Assembly: GCA_041394405.1 (NCBI GenBank)
Contig: JAWKIF010000015.1
Coordinates: forward strand, 1 to 64,000
DNA length: 64,000 nt
Reading direction: 5' to 3'
Source: Microthrix sp041394405
GTDB lineage: Bacteria > Actinomycetota > Acidimicrobiia > Acidimicrobiales > Microtrichaceae
Each line of letters begins with the position of its first letter. Position 1 is the first letter of the stretch. The notes beneath the pieces were generated by a model. That model was not told where the DNA came from, ran no database searches, and worked only from the letters and a program-made list of their open reading frames with translations. Position numbers and translations under genes: made by a program. Below are positions 51,556-59,440 of the stretch, in pieces.

Positions 51556-54303
51556 TCACGTCTTCTTGGCCGGGGCCTTCTTCTTGGCCGGGGCCCGCTT
51601 CTTCGCCGTCGCCTTCTTCTTGGCCGGGGCCTTCTTCTTGGCAGCCGCCTTCTTCTTTGCAGCCGCCTTCTTCTTGGCCGGGGCCTTCTTCTTGGCAGTC
51701 TTCTTCTTGGCCGGTCCACGGGCTCGGCGATCGGCCAGCAACTCCAGCGCCCGCTCCATCGTCAGCTCCTCGACGCTGTCGCCCTTGCGCAGGCTGGCGT
51801 TCAGCTCGCCGTCGGTAACGTAGGGCCCGAACCGCCCGTCCTTGACGACGATGGGCTTCTCCGTGTCGGGGTCGGGCCCCAGCTCACGGAGCGGCCCCTT
51901 GGCGCTCTGCCCGCGCCGCCGCTTGGGCTCGGCCAGCTTGGCCAGCGCCTCCTCCAGCGTCAGCGTCAGCAGCTGCTCCTCGGCGTCCAGGCTGCGGCTC
52001 TCGGAGCCCTTCTTCACGTAGGGTCCGTAGCGTCCGTTCAGCGCCAGGATCTCCTCGCCGTCGGCGGGATCGACCCCCACCACCCTGGGCAACGTCAGCA
52101 GCTGCAGCGCCTCCTCCAGGCCCACGGTCTCCAGGCTCATGGAGGCGAAGAGCGAGGCGGTCTTGGGCTTCTCGTCGGGTTCATCGGGGTCCGACATGGC
52201 CACATAGGGCCCGAAGCGGCCCGCCTTGGCCACGATGGGCCACCCGGTGTCGGGGTGCACGCCCAGCTCGCGGTCGCCCGACGGTGCGTCCAGCAGCTCG
52301 GTGGCCCGCTCCAAGGTCAGCTCGTCGGGGGCGAGGTCGTCGGGGATGCCCGCACGGGCCTCCCCCCGCTCGAGGTACGGCCCGTAGCGCCCCACCCGGG
52401 CCACGATGTCGCGGCCCTCGCTGTCCGCCCCCAGGGGGATGGAGTTGACCTCTCGGGCGTCGATGTCGCCCAGGTTCTCCGACACCATGCGGGCCAACCC
52501 GGGTTCGTCGGCGGTGGCGCCGAAGTAGAAGCGGTTCAGCCAGGGAACGGCCTCCTCGGATCCGCCGGCAATGCCGTCAAGGTCGTCCTCCATGCGGGCG
52601 GTGAAGGCGTAGTCCACCAGCTCCGGGAAGTGGCCCTCCAACAGGCCGACCACGGCAAACGCGGTGAAGGACGGCACCAAGGCCGAGCCCTTCTTCCACA
52701 CATACCCCCGGTCGAGGATGGTGGAGATGATGGAGGCGTAGGTGGAGGGGCGACCCACACCAAGCTCCTCCAGGCGCTTCACCAGCGATGCCTCCGTGAA
52801 GCGGGCAGGGGGCTGGGTCTCGTGGCCCTTGGCCTCGGCCTCGGCCACCTCGAGGGCCTGGCCCTCCGACACATCGGGCAACACCGATTCGGCGTCGTCG
52901 GCCTCGGCCCCGTCGTCGCCGCCCTCGACGTACGCCGCCAGGAAGCCGGGGAAGAGGATGGTTCGACCGGAGGCGGCCAGCGTGACGTTGCGTCCATCGG
53001 ATGCCGTCGCGGCCAGACGGACCTGCACGGACTCACCCCGGGCATCGGTCATCTGGCTGGCGACGGTGCGCCGCCAGATCAGCTCGTAGAGCCGGAACTC
53101 GTCGCTGCGGAGCTGCTGGCGAACCTCGTCGGGCGACCGAAACCGGTCGCCCGCGGGGCGGACGGCCTCGTGGGCCTCCTGGGCGTTCTTCACCTTCTTC
53201 TTGTAGGTGCGTGGCTCCTTGGGCAGGTACGGGGCGCCGTAGCGTTCCGAGATCTCCGCCCTGGCGGCATCCAGCGCCGCGCCCGACAGCGTGGTGGAGT
53301 CGGTGCGCATGTAGGTGATGAAGCCGTTCTCGTACAGGCGCTGGGCCACCGACATGGTCTGGGACGAACTGAAGCGCAGCTTGCGCCCGGCCTCCTGTTG
53401 CAGGGTGGAGGTCATGAACGGCGGGTAGGGCCGCCGCGTGTAGGGCTTGGCCTCCACCGAGGTGACCTCGGCGGGGGCGTCGGTCAACGCCGCCGCCAGT
53501 GTGGTGGCTGCGGCCTCGTCCAGCACCAACGCCTCGTCGCGGGTGAGGGCGCCCGAGGCGTCGAAGTCGCGGCCGGCGGCCAGGCGCACGCCGTCCACCT
53601 CGGTGGCCTGGGCCTTGAACCTGGCCACCGCTCCCGAGCCGCCCGGCGCAGCGGCGCCGTCGGCCGCTGGCACCGTGAGCTGGGCATGCAGGTCCCAGTA
53701 GCTGGCCGAGCGGAATGCCATGCGGGCCCGCTCGCGCTCCACGACGATGCGGGTGGCCACCGACTGCACCCGTCCGGCCGACAGCCGCGGCATGACCTTC
53801 TTCCACAGCACCGGCGACACCTCGTAGCCATAGAGCCGGTCGAGGATGCGGCGGGCCTCCTGAGCGTCCACCATGCGGCGGTCGAGGTCGCGGGGGTTGT
53901 CGATGGCGGCCTGGATGGCGTCGGGGGTGATCTCGTGGAACACCATGCGGCGCACCGGCACCTTGGGGCTGAGCACCTCCAGCAGGTGCCAGGCAATGGC
54001 CTCGCCCTCGCGATCCTCATCCGTTGCGAGATACAGCTCGTCGGCCTCCGACAGCAGGCCCTTCAGGTGTCGCACCTGGGACTTCTTGTCCCCCGCCACC
54101 ACGTACAGGGGCTTGAAGTCGTTGGCCGTGTCGACGCCGAGGCGGGCCCACGACTCCCCCTTGTAGGCGGCCGGAACCTCGGCAGCGGAGCGGGGGAGGT
54201 CGCGTATGTGGCCGATGGATGACTCCACCACGAAGTCCGAACCGAGGAACTTCGAGATGGTGCGCGCCTTGGCCGGCGACTCGACGATGACGAGGGAGGA
54301 CAT
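51556..54303 (-). CDS. topA: DNA topoisomerase I with long Lys/Ala tail
   Basis: 915 residues. The TOPRIM domain starts MSSLVIVESPAKARTISKFL; the active-site Tyr is in FITYMRTDST (about Y331). Four C-terminal topoisomerase repeats follow (GRYGPYLERG, GRFGPYVAMS, GRYGPYVKKG, GRFGPYVTDG) with no four-Cys zinc fingers. The final 48 residues are mostly KKK-A-P/A repeats, a histone H1-like tail as in other actinobacterial TopA, which help DNA binding. It relaxes negative supercoils. A 115-base gap precedes the MFS gene. Confidence 0.96.
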   Translation of the reverse strand: MSSLVIVESPAKARTISKFLGSDFVVESSIGHIRDLPRSAAEVPAAYKGESWARLGVDTANDFKPLYVVAGDKKSQVRHLKGLLSEADELYLATDEDREGEAIAWHLLEVLSPKVPVRRMVFHEITPDAIQAAIDNPRDLDRRMVDAQEARRILDRLYGYEVSPVLWKKVMPRLSAGRVQSVATRIVVERERARMAFRSASYWDLHAQLTVPAADGAAAPGGSGAVARFKAQATEVDGVRLAAGRDFDASGALTRDEALVLDEAAATTLAAALTDAPAEVTSVEAKPYTRRPYPPFMTSTLQQEAGRKLRFSSSQTMSVAQRLYENGFITYMRTDSTTLSGAALDAARAEISERYGAPYLPKEPRTYKKKVKNAQEAHEAVRPAGDRFRSPDEVRQQLRSDEFRLYELIWRRTVASQMTDARGESVQVRLAATASDGRNVTLAASGRTILFPGFLAAYVEGGDDGAEADDAESVLPDVSEGQALEVAEAEAKGHETQPPARFTEASLVKRLEELGVGRPSTYASIISTILDRGYVWKKGSALVPSFTAFAVVGLLEGHFPELVDYAFTARMEDDLDGIAGGSEEAVPWLNRFYFGATADEPGLARMVSENLGDIDAREVNSIPLGADSEGRDIVARVGRYGPYLERGEARAGIPDDLAPDELTLERATELLDAPSGDRELGVHPDTGWPIVAKAGRFGPYVAMSDPDEPDEKPKTASLFASMSLETVGLEEALQLLTLPRVVGVDPADGEEILALNGRYGPYVKKGSESRSLDAEEQLLTLTLEEALAKLAEPKRRRGQSAKGPLRELGPDPDTEKPIVVKDGRFGPYVTDGELNASLRKGDSVEELTMERALELLADRRARGPAKKKTAKKKAPAKKKAAAKKKAAAKKKAPAKKKATAKKRAPAKKKAPAKKT

Positions 54304-54365
54304 TGGGTCCAGCCAAGACCAGCGCCGCGGGGCGCGTCAAACATGGGCGATCTCGCCCACCCGGC

Positions 54366-55688
54366 TCAGGGCCCCGAAAAGACGCCCCCGGCGCCGCTCG
54401 GCGGCCCTACGGACGGCGCATGGTCGTCCTCGTAGCGGGTCAGCTCGGCCCGACCGACCACGTGCCAATGCACCTCGTCGGGGCCGTCGGCCAGCCGCAG
54501 GGTGCGCTGGCCCACGTACATCCCGGCCAACGGGGTCCACTGGGAGATGCCGGCGGCGCCGTGGATCTGAATGGCCTCGTCGATGATCTCGCACACCCGC
54601 TCGGGCACCATGGCCTTCACGGCGCTCACCCAGATGCGCGCCTCGGCGTTGCCGGTGAGGTCCATGGCCCGCGCCGCCCGAAGCACCATCAGGCGCATGG
54701 CCTCGATCTCCACCCGGGCCTTGGCGATGACCTCCACGTTCTTGCCCAGGCGGGCCAGCGGCTTGCCGAAGGCCTCGCGGTTCAGCCCCCGTCGCACCAT
54801 CAGTTCCAGCGCCTTCTCGGCCGCCCCGATGGAGCGCATGCAGTGGTGGATGCGGCCGGGGCCCAGCCGCAGCTGGCTGATCTCAAACCCCCGACCCTCG
54901 CCCAGCAGGATGTTCTCCGCCGGCACCCGCACGTCGGTGAACCGCAGGTGCATGTGGCCGTGCGGGGCATCGTCCTGGCCGAACACCGTCATGCCCCCGA
55001 CAACCTCCACCCCGGGGGTGTCCATGGGCACCAGGATCTGGCTCTGCTGGCGGTGGGGCGGCGCATCGGGGCTGGTGCGCACCATGACGATCATGATCTT
55101 GCAGCGGGGGTCGCCGGCGCCGGAGATGTAGAACTTCTCGCCGTTGATCAGCCATTCGTCGCCGTCGCGCACCGCCGAGGTGGCGATGTTGCGGGCGTCG
55201 GAGGAGGCCACGCCGGGTTCGGTCATGGCAAACGCCGAGCGGATCTCCCCCGCCAGCAGCGGCTTCAGCCACCGCTCCTTCTGCTCCGGGGTGCCGACCC
55301 GCTCCAACACCTCCATGTTGCCCGTGTCGGGCGCCGAGCAGTTCAGGCACTCGGGGGCGAGCGGGTTCTTGCCCAACTCGGCGGCGATGTAGGCGTAGTC
55401 CAGGTTGGACAGGCCCTGGCCGGTCTCGGCATCGGGCAGGAAGAAGTTCCAGAGGCCGGCCTCCCGGGCCTTGGCCTTCACGCCCTCCAGCAGCTCCAGC
55501 TGACCGTCGCCGAACTGCCAGCGGTCGGCACGGCCCTCGCCCAGGGCGAAGAACTCCTCGGTGATGGGGTCCACCTCGTCGGCGATGAAGGCCACCACCG
55601 CCTCGAAGAGCGGCACTGCGCCCTCCGACATCGAGAGGTTGAGGGCGGCGTCGGTGGCGGAGCCGGAGTGCATTCCTGGGGCGACCAT
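54366..55688 (-). CDS. Acyl-CoA dehydrogenase
   Basis: 440 residues with the FAD-containing acyl-CoA dehydrogenase fold: AFAMTEPGVASSDA (FAD/substrate-binding), GEKFYISGAGDPRC, LGPGRIHHCMR and QIHGAAGISQWTPLA. It probably catalyses alpha-beta dehydrogenation of an acyl-CoA; the specificity is not clear. It resembles the group annotated as long-chain or APEH-like ACADs. The start could be the ATG at 55688 or a later one at 55631. It lies upstream of topA with 62 bases between, and 77 bases downstream of mnhG. Confidence 0.93.
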   Translation of the reverse strand: MVAPGMHSGSATDAALNLSMSEGAVPLFEAVVAFIADEVDPITEEFFALGEGRADRWQFGDGQLELLEGVKAKAREAGLWNFFLPDAETGQGLSNLDYAYIAAELGKNPLAPECLNCSAPDTGNMEVLERVGTPEQKERWLKPLLAGEIRSAFAMTEPGVASSDARNIATSAVRDGDEWLINGEKFYISGAGDPRCKIMIVMVRTSPDAPPHRQQSQILVPMDTPGVEVVGGMTVFGQDDAPHGHMHLRFTDVRVPAENILLGEGRGFEISQLRLGPGRIHHCMRSIGAAEKALELMVRRGLNREAFGKPLARLGKNVEVIAKARVEIEAMRLMVLRAARAMDLTGNAEARIWVSAVKAMVPERVCEIIDEAIQIHGAAGISQWTPLAGMYVGQRTLRLADGPDEVHWHVVGRAELTRYEDDHAPSVGPPSGAGGVFSGP

Positions 55689-55765
55689 GGGGACCTTTCG
55701 AGAGGCGGCGGCGTCAGCCGACCCTAGGTGAGCCCGGCGGCGGATTCAGCGGCGGGCGGCCACGC

Positions 55766-56122
55766 TCATCCCAACTCGTCGGGCGGCAGTTGCTCGCCCA
55801 GCTCGTCGATGTCCAGGCGCTCACTGCGGTAGCGGTCCGGACGGGTGGACCGCACGCGGTACGAGGCTCGGCACACCAGGTGGGCGGCCACCGGCGCAGT
55901 CAGGAACTGCAGCGCCACCGCCAGCACCAGCTTGGTGGCGGCGGCCCAGGTGGGCATGGCCACCACTGCGCCGGTCACCACCAACAACCAGCCCAGCGTG
56001 GCCGGCTTGGTGGCGGCGTGCACCCGCACGAACAGGTCGTCCGAGCGCAGCTGGCCCACGCCGGCGACCAGCGCCAGCAGTGCGCCGGCCAACATCAGCA
56101 GGGAGGCAATCACGTCGGCCAC
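55766..56122 (-). CDS. mnhG: Na+/H+ antiporter subunit G (Mrp/Mnh)
   Basis: 118 residues from the GTG at 56122, which follows the mnhF stop by 4 bases and gives the typical start VADVIASLLMLAGALLALVAGVG. Three membrane helices (about 3-24, 36-56, 61-82) are followed by a polar tail (DRYRSERLDID). MnhG is a small subunit of the seven-part cation/proton antiporter. An ATG at 56164 is possible but would overlap mnhF by 38 bases. Confidence 0.9.
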   Translation of the reverse strand: MADVIASLLMLAGALLALVAGVGQLRSDDLFVRVHAATKPATLGWLLVVTGAVVAMPTWAAATKLVLAVALQFLTAPVAAHLVCRASYRVRSTRPDRYRSERLDIDELGEQLPPDELG

Positions 56123-56126
56123 GGCG

Positions 56127-56417
56127 TCACGCCCCCCTTTCGTCGCCTGCTGGGAGGTCGCCATCGGTGCTGCGGGTTTCGATGAACCGGGCATAGATCA
56201 CGGTTCCGGCGAACGCCACCAGGGCCACCACCACCGCCACCGACAGGTACCGGGTGGAGCCCTCCCGGGCGCTGTTGGTGATGATGGCCAGGGCGACGCA
56301 GGTGAGCACCCCGTCGAGGGCAACCACCCGATCGGCCAGCCGCGGCCCCATCACCAGGCGGATCAGAAACGCCGAGGCGCCCAGGAAGAGCACCAGCAGG
56401 GTGGCGGCGTAGATCAT
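56127..56417 (-). CDS. mnhF: Na+/H+ antiporter subunit F
   Basis: 96 residues with three membrane helices; the conserved segment VMGPRLADRVVALDG between helices 1 and 2 is the MnhF hallmark. The start ATG overlaps the mnhE stop (ATGA). It is part of the Mrp complex and contains the small hydrophobic core that binds the large subunits. Confidence 0.93.
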   Translation of the reverse strand: MIYAATLLVLFLGASAFLIRLVMGPRLADRVVALDGVLTCVALAIITNSAREGSTRYLSVAVVVALVAFAGTVIYARFIETRSTDGDLPAGDERGA

Positions 56418-57019
56418 CGGGCCACCTGCTCGACCGGCGCGATCTCGGAGGTTTCGAGCGCCGCCACCGCCTCGTTGGTGCCGAACGCCCGGACGATGCG
56501 GCGTTCGAGGTCCAGCACGGATTGCCGGATGGCGTCGGGATGGTCGGACTCCAAGGCATGCACGTACAGCACCGGGGGTGCCGCCGAGATCTCGATGGTG
56601 AAGGTTCCCGGCGTGAGGGTGATGGCGTTGGCCACCATGATGAGCAGCTGGGAGGAGATGCCCCGCACCGGCACCGCCACGATGCCCCGCCTGGTGTGGT
56701 GAAGGCCGCTGGGCCGCACCACCAGCCACGCCACGTGCAGGCTGGCGGTCACCAGCTGCACCAGGAACCAACCCGCGAAGGCCGCGACGCGAACGGGCCG
56801 CAGCGCCACCTGGCCGTGGGAGGGCACCGAGCGGGGAAACGCCCACAGCACGACGACCGCCACGACCGCGCCGGACACCACGTTGGCAAAGGTGGGCGTG
56901 CCCCACAACAGCGTCCACACAGCCACCAGCCACAGGCCCATGAGAAACGACCCCCAGGGGCCGCGGCTGGACCGAGGAGCGGTTGGGTCGGGGTTGGCAG
57001 CGTCGCTCGACTCGCTCAT
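56414..57019 (-). CDS. mnhE: Na+/H+ antiporter subunit E
   Basis: 201 residues. Two to three N-terminal membrane helices (about 24-62 and 76-98) and the MnhE signature ANAITLTPGTFTIEI, with LYVHAL shortly after. The C-terminal acidic tail (EAVAALETSEIAPVEQ) is longer than usual. ATGA overlaps join it to mnhD and mnhF. It is needed for assembly and activity of the Mrp antiporter. Confidence 0.93.
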   Translation of the reverse strand: MSESSDAANPDPTAPRSSRGPWGSFLMGLWLVAVWTLLWGTPTFANVVSGAVVAVVVLWAFPRSVPSHGQVALRPVRVAAFAGWFLVQLVTASLHVAWLVVRPSGLHHTRRGIVAVPVRGISSQLLIMVANAITLTPGTFTIEISAAPPVLYVHALESDHPDAIRQSVLDLERRIVRAFGTNEAVAALETSEIAPVEQVAR

Positions 57020-58503
57020 CCCAGCACCTCCGACACGTATCGATCCGGATGCAACAGCTCGTCGGCAGCCCGTTCGGTCAGCCCGAAGAGCGGCCCGGCC
57101 GCCAGTGCGACGGCCAGCGACAACACCACCATCACTGCCACCGAGCCGTACATCACCCGCAGCCCGGCGGGCGGATGCTCGACCGATGCCGCGTCCTCGG
57201 TGAACTCGCGCTCTCCCCAGAAGGCCCCGCCCCAGATCTTGGTCATCGAGAACAGCGTCAGCAGCGAGACGGCGATGCTGACGCCCACCACCGCATACTC
57301 GCTGGCCGACAGCCCGGCATCCACCAGCGCAAACTTGGCCACGAACCCCGAGAACGGCGGCAGCCCGGCCAGGCTCAGCGCAGGCAGCAGGAACATGACG
57401 CCCAGCCACGGATCGGCCCGCGCCACCCCGCCGATGTCCGCCAACCGGCCCGAGCCGGCGCGCACCTCCACCAGCCCGGCCACCAGGAACAGCGTGGTCT
57501 TCACGATGATGTGGTGAATCATGTACAGCAATGCCCCGGCCAGCCCGGCCACGGTGAACATGCCCAGCCCCATGATCATGTAGCCGATCTGGGAGACGAT
57601 GTGGAAGCTGAGGATGCGCTTGATGTCGTTCTGGGCGATGGCCCCCAACACGCCGACCGCCATGGTCAGCGACGCCACCACCAGGATCAGGGTTCCCGAG
57701 CGGCTGTCGGAGGGGATCAGCAGGGTCTGCGTGCGGATGATGGCGTACACGCCCACCTTGGTGAGCAGGCCGGCAAACACCGCCGTCACCGGCGACGGAG
57801 CCGTCGGGTAGCTGTCGGGCAGCCAGTTGAACAGGGGGAACAGCGCGGCCTTGATACCGAACACCACCAGCAGGAGCAGCCCGAACGCGGTGCGCAGGCC
57901 GGCGGGCAGCTCGGTCATGGCCCCGGCGAGGTCGGCCATGTTGACCGTGCCGGTGGCCGAGTAGATGAGGGCCAGGGTGGTGAGGAAGAGCGCGGAGGCC
58001 ACCAGGCTGATCACCACGTAGGTCATGCCCGAGCGGATCTGCTGGCGGCCGCCTCCAAGGGTCAACAGCACGTAGCTGGCGGTCAGCATCATCTCGAAGG
58101 CCACGAACAGGTTGAACAGGTCGCCCGTGAGGAACGCGGCGGAGATGCCCGCCGCCAGCACCAGGTACACCGGATGGAACGCCCCGTGGTTGCGCTCGGC
58201 GCCGGGCTGGCCCATGGCGTAGATCAACACCGACACCAGCATCACCGAGGCGACGGCCAGCATGATGCCCGCAAGGCGGTCGGCCACCAGCGTGATGCCG
58301 AGGGGGGCCGGCCATCCGCCCATCTGGGCGACCGCAGGGCCGTCGGCATCGGCGCGCACCAACAACACGAAGCTAAGCGCCGTGGTGGCGCTCAGCACCG
58401 ACAGGCTGACCGCTCGCTGAACTCGGCGAGACCGAAAGGCCATGATCGACACGGCGGCGCCCAGCAGCGGGAGCACGATGGGCAACGGCAACAGCACCCT
58501 CAT
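57016..58503 (-). CDS. mnhD: Na+/H+ antiporter subunit D
   Basis: 495 residues, about 14 membrane helices, homologous to the proton-pumping subunits ND2/4/5 of complex I. Conserved features: FEMMLTASYVLL (the functional Glu of TM5), GIKAALFPLFNWLPDSYPTAPSPV (the Lys of TM7) and NDIKRILSFHIVSQIGYM. It carries part of the proton or cation path. Start at 58503, overlapping mnhC by 4 bases. Confidence 0.95.
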   Translation of the reverse strand: MRVLLPLPIVLPLLGAAVSIMAFRSRRVQRAVSLSVLSATTALSFVLLVRADADGPAVAQMGGWPAPLGITLVADRLAGIMLAVASVMLVSVLIYAMGQPGAERNHGAFHPVYLVLAAGISAAFLTGDLFNLFVAFEMMLTASYVLLTLGGGRQQIRSGMTYVVISLVASALFLTTLALIYSATGTVNMADLAGAMTELPAGLRTAFGLLLLVVFGIKAALFPLFNWLPDSYPTAPSPVTAVFAGLLTKVGVYAIIRTQTLLIPSDSRSGTLILVVASLTMAVGVLGAIAQNDIKRILSFHIVSQIGYMIMGLGMFTVAGLAGALLYMIHHIIVKTTLFLVAGLVEVRAGSGRLADIGGVARADPWLGVMFLLPALSLAGLPPFSGFVAKFALVDAGLSASEYAVVGVSIAVSLLTLFSMTKIWGGAFWGEREFTEDAASVEHPPAGLRVMYGSVAVMVVLSLAVALAAGPLFGLTERAADELLHPDRYVSEVLG

Positions 58504-58973
58504 GGCGACGCCTCGCCCTCGCCGAACGCCCGGTCCGTCGCCTCGCCCGGGGCGGCCCCCGATTCGGCGAGGGCCTGGGCCGCCTCGGCAGCACGGGTGT
58601 CGGCCACCTCCTCGTTCTCGGCGCGTTCGCGCGCCACGCGAGCGTCCTCGAGGTCGTCCTCGACCAGGTCGTCCCCGGTCAGCACGAAGCTCCGCCAGGC
58701 CATGCCCAACAGGAACGCCGTGACGCCAAAGCTGATGACGATGGCGGTCAGCAGCATGGCCTGGGGCAGCGGGTCGACGTAGTCGCCCGGTCGATCCGGA
58801 GCGCCCTGGACAAACGCCGGGAACCCATCGCGCCCGGAGATGATCAACAACAGGTTGGCCCCGTGGCTGATGAGCCCCAGGCCGATGATCAACCGGCTCA
58901 GCCGACGCTGCAGCAACAGCCACGTGCCGATGCCAAACAGCGCAGCCGCCGACGCTGCCAACGTGATGCTCAC
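58500..58973 (-). CDS. mnhC: Na+/H+ antiporter subunit C
   Basis: 157 residues from the GTG at 58973. Three membrane helices with the NuoK-like motifs IIGLGLISHGANLLLI (the conserved Glu position is His here) and DPLPQAMLLTAIVISFGVTA. A charged C-terminal tail (about 110-157; RERAENEEVADTRAAEAAQ) extends it beyond the usual length near 110. GTGA and ATGA overlaps on both sides. Confidence 0.93.
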   Translation of the reverse strand: MSITLAASAAALFGIGTWLLLQRRLSRLIIGLGLISHGANLLLIISGRDGFPAFVQGAPDRPGDYVDPLPQAMLLTAIVISFGVTAFLLGMAWRSFVLTGDDLVEDDLEDARVARERAENEEVADTRAAEAAQALAESGAAPGEATDRAFGEGEASP

Positions 58974-59440
58974 GACCCGCTCCGCTCGTCCGCAAGATCG
59001 TCGGCGCCCTCGTGTTCGGGTTGTGCCGCCTCGCCGAACGCGCTGAACATCATGAGCGCCAGGCCCATCACGACCAGGAACACCCCGATGTCGAACGCCA
59101 GCACCGAGATGAGCTTGATCTCCCCGAGGAGCGGCGGATGCAGCTTCACCTTGCCGCTCTCCAACAGGTCGCCGCCCACCACCAACGGCACCATGGCGGT
59201 GAGCGTGGCCACGAACAGGCCCGTTCCCACGTAGTACCGGCCGGGCACTCGCCCGACGAGGCGCACCTGGTCCAGGCCGCCGGCGGCGTACTGCAAGCCC
59301 AACGCAGCGGCCGCCACCAGGCCACCCACAAACCCGCCCCCGGGCTGGTTGTGCCCCGCGAAGAGCAGGTACAGCGCCATGACGAGGGCGGTGTGAAACA
59401 CCACCCTGACGGCCATCTCCAACACCATGGAGCGCCTCAC
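58970..59440 (-). CDS. mnhB: Na+/H+ antiporter subunit B
   Basis: 156 residues from a GTG. Four membrane helices; GHNQPGGGFVGGLVAAAAL is the MnhB signature, followed by GGDLLESG and EIKLISVLAFDIGVFLVV. The C-terminus is acidic (EHEGADDLADE). Starts with a GTGA overlap to mnhA. Subunit of the Mrp complex. Confidence 0.94.
   Translation of the reverse strand: MRRSMVLEMAVRVVFHTALVMALYLLFAGHNQPGGGFVGGLVAAAALGLQYAAGGLDQVRLVGRVPGRYYVGTGLFVATLTAMVPLVVGGDLLESGKVKLHPPLLGEIKLISVLAFDIGVFLVVMGLALMMFSAFGEAAQPEHEGADDLADERSGS

Noticed and set aside
51556..51720. Tandem repeat in DNA at the topA 3' end, considered as a separate repeat element
   Set aside because: It is explained by the Lys/Ala-rich C-terminal tail of TopA, a known feature of actinobacterial enzymes.
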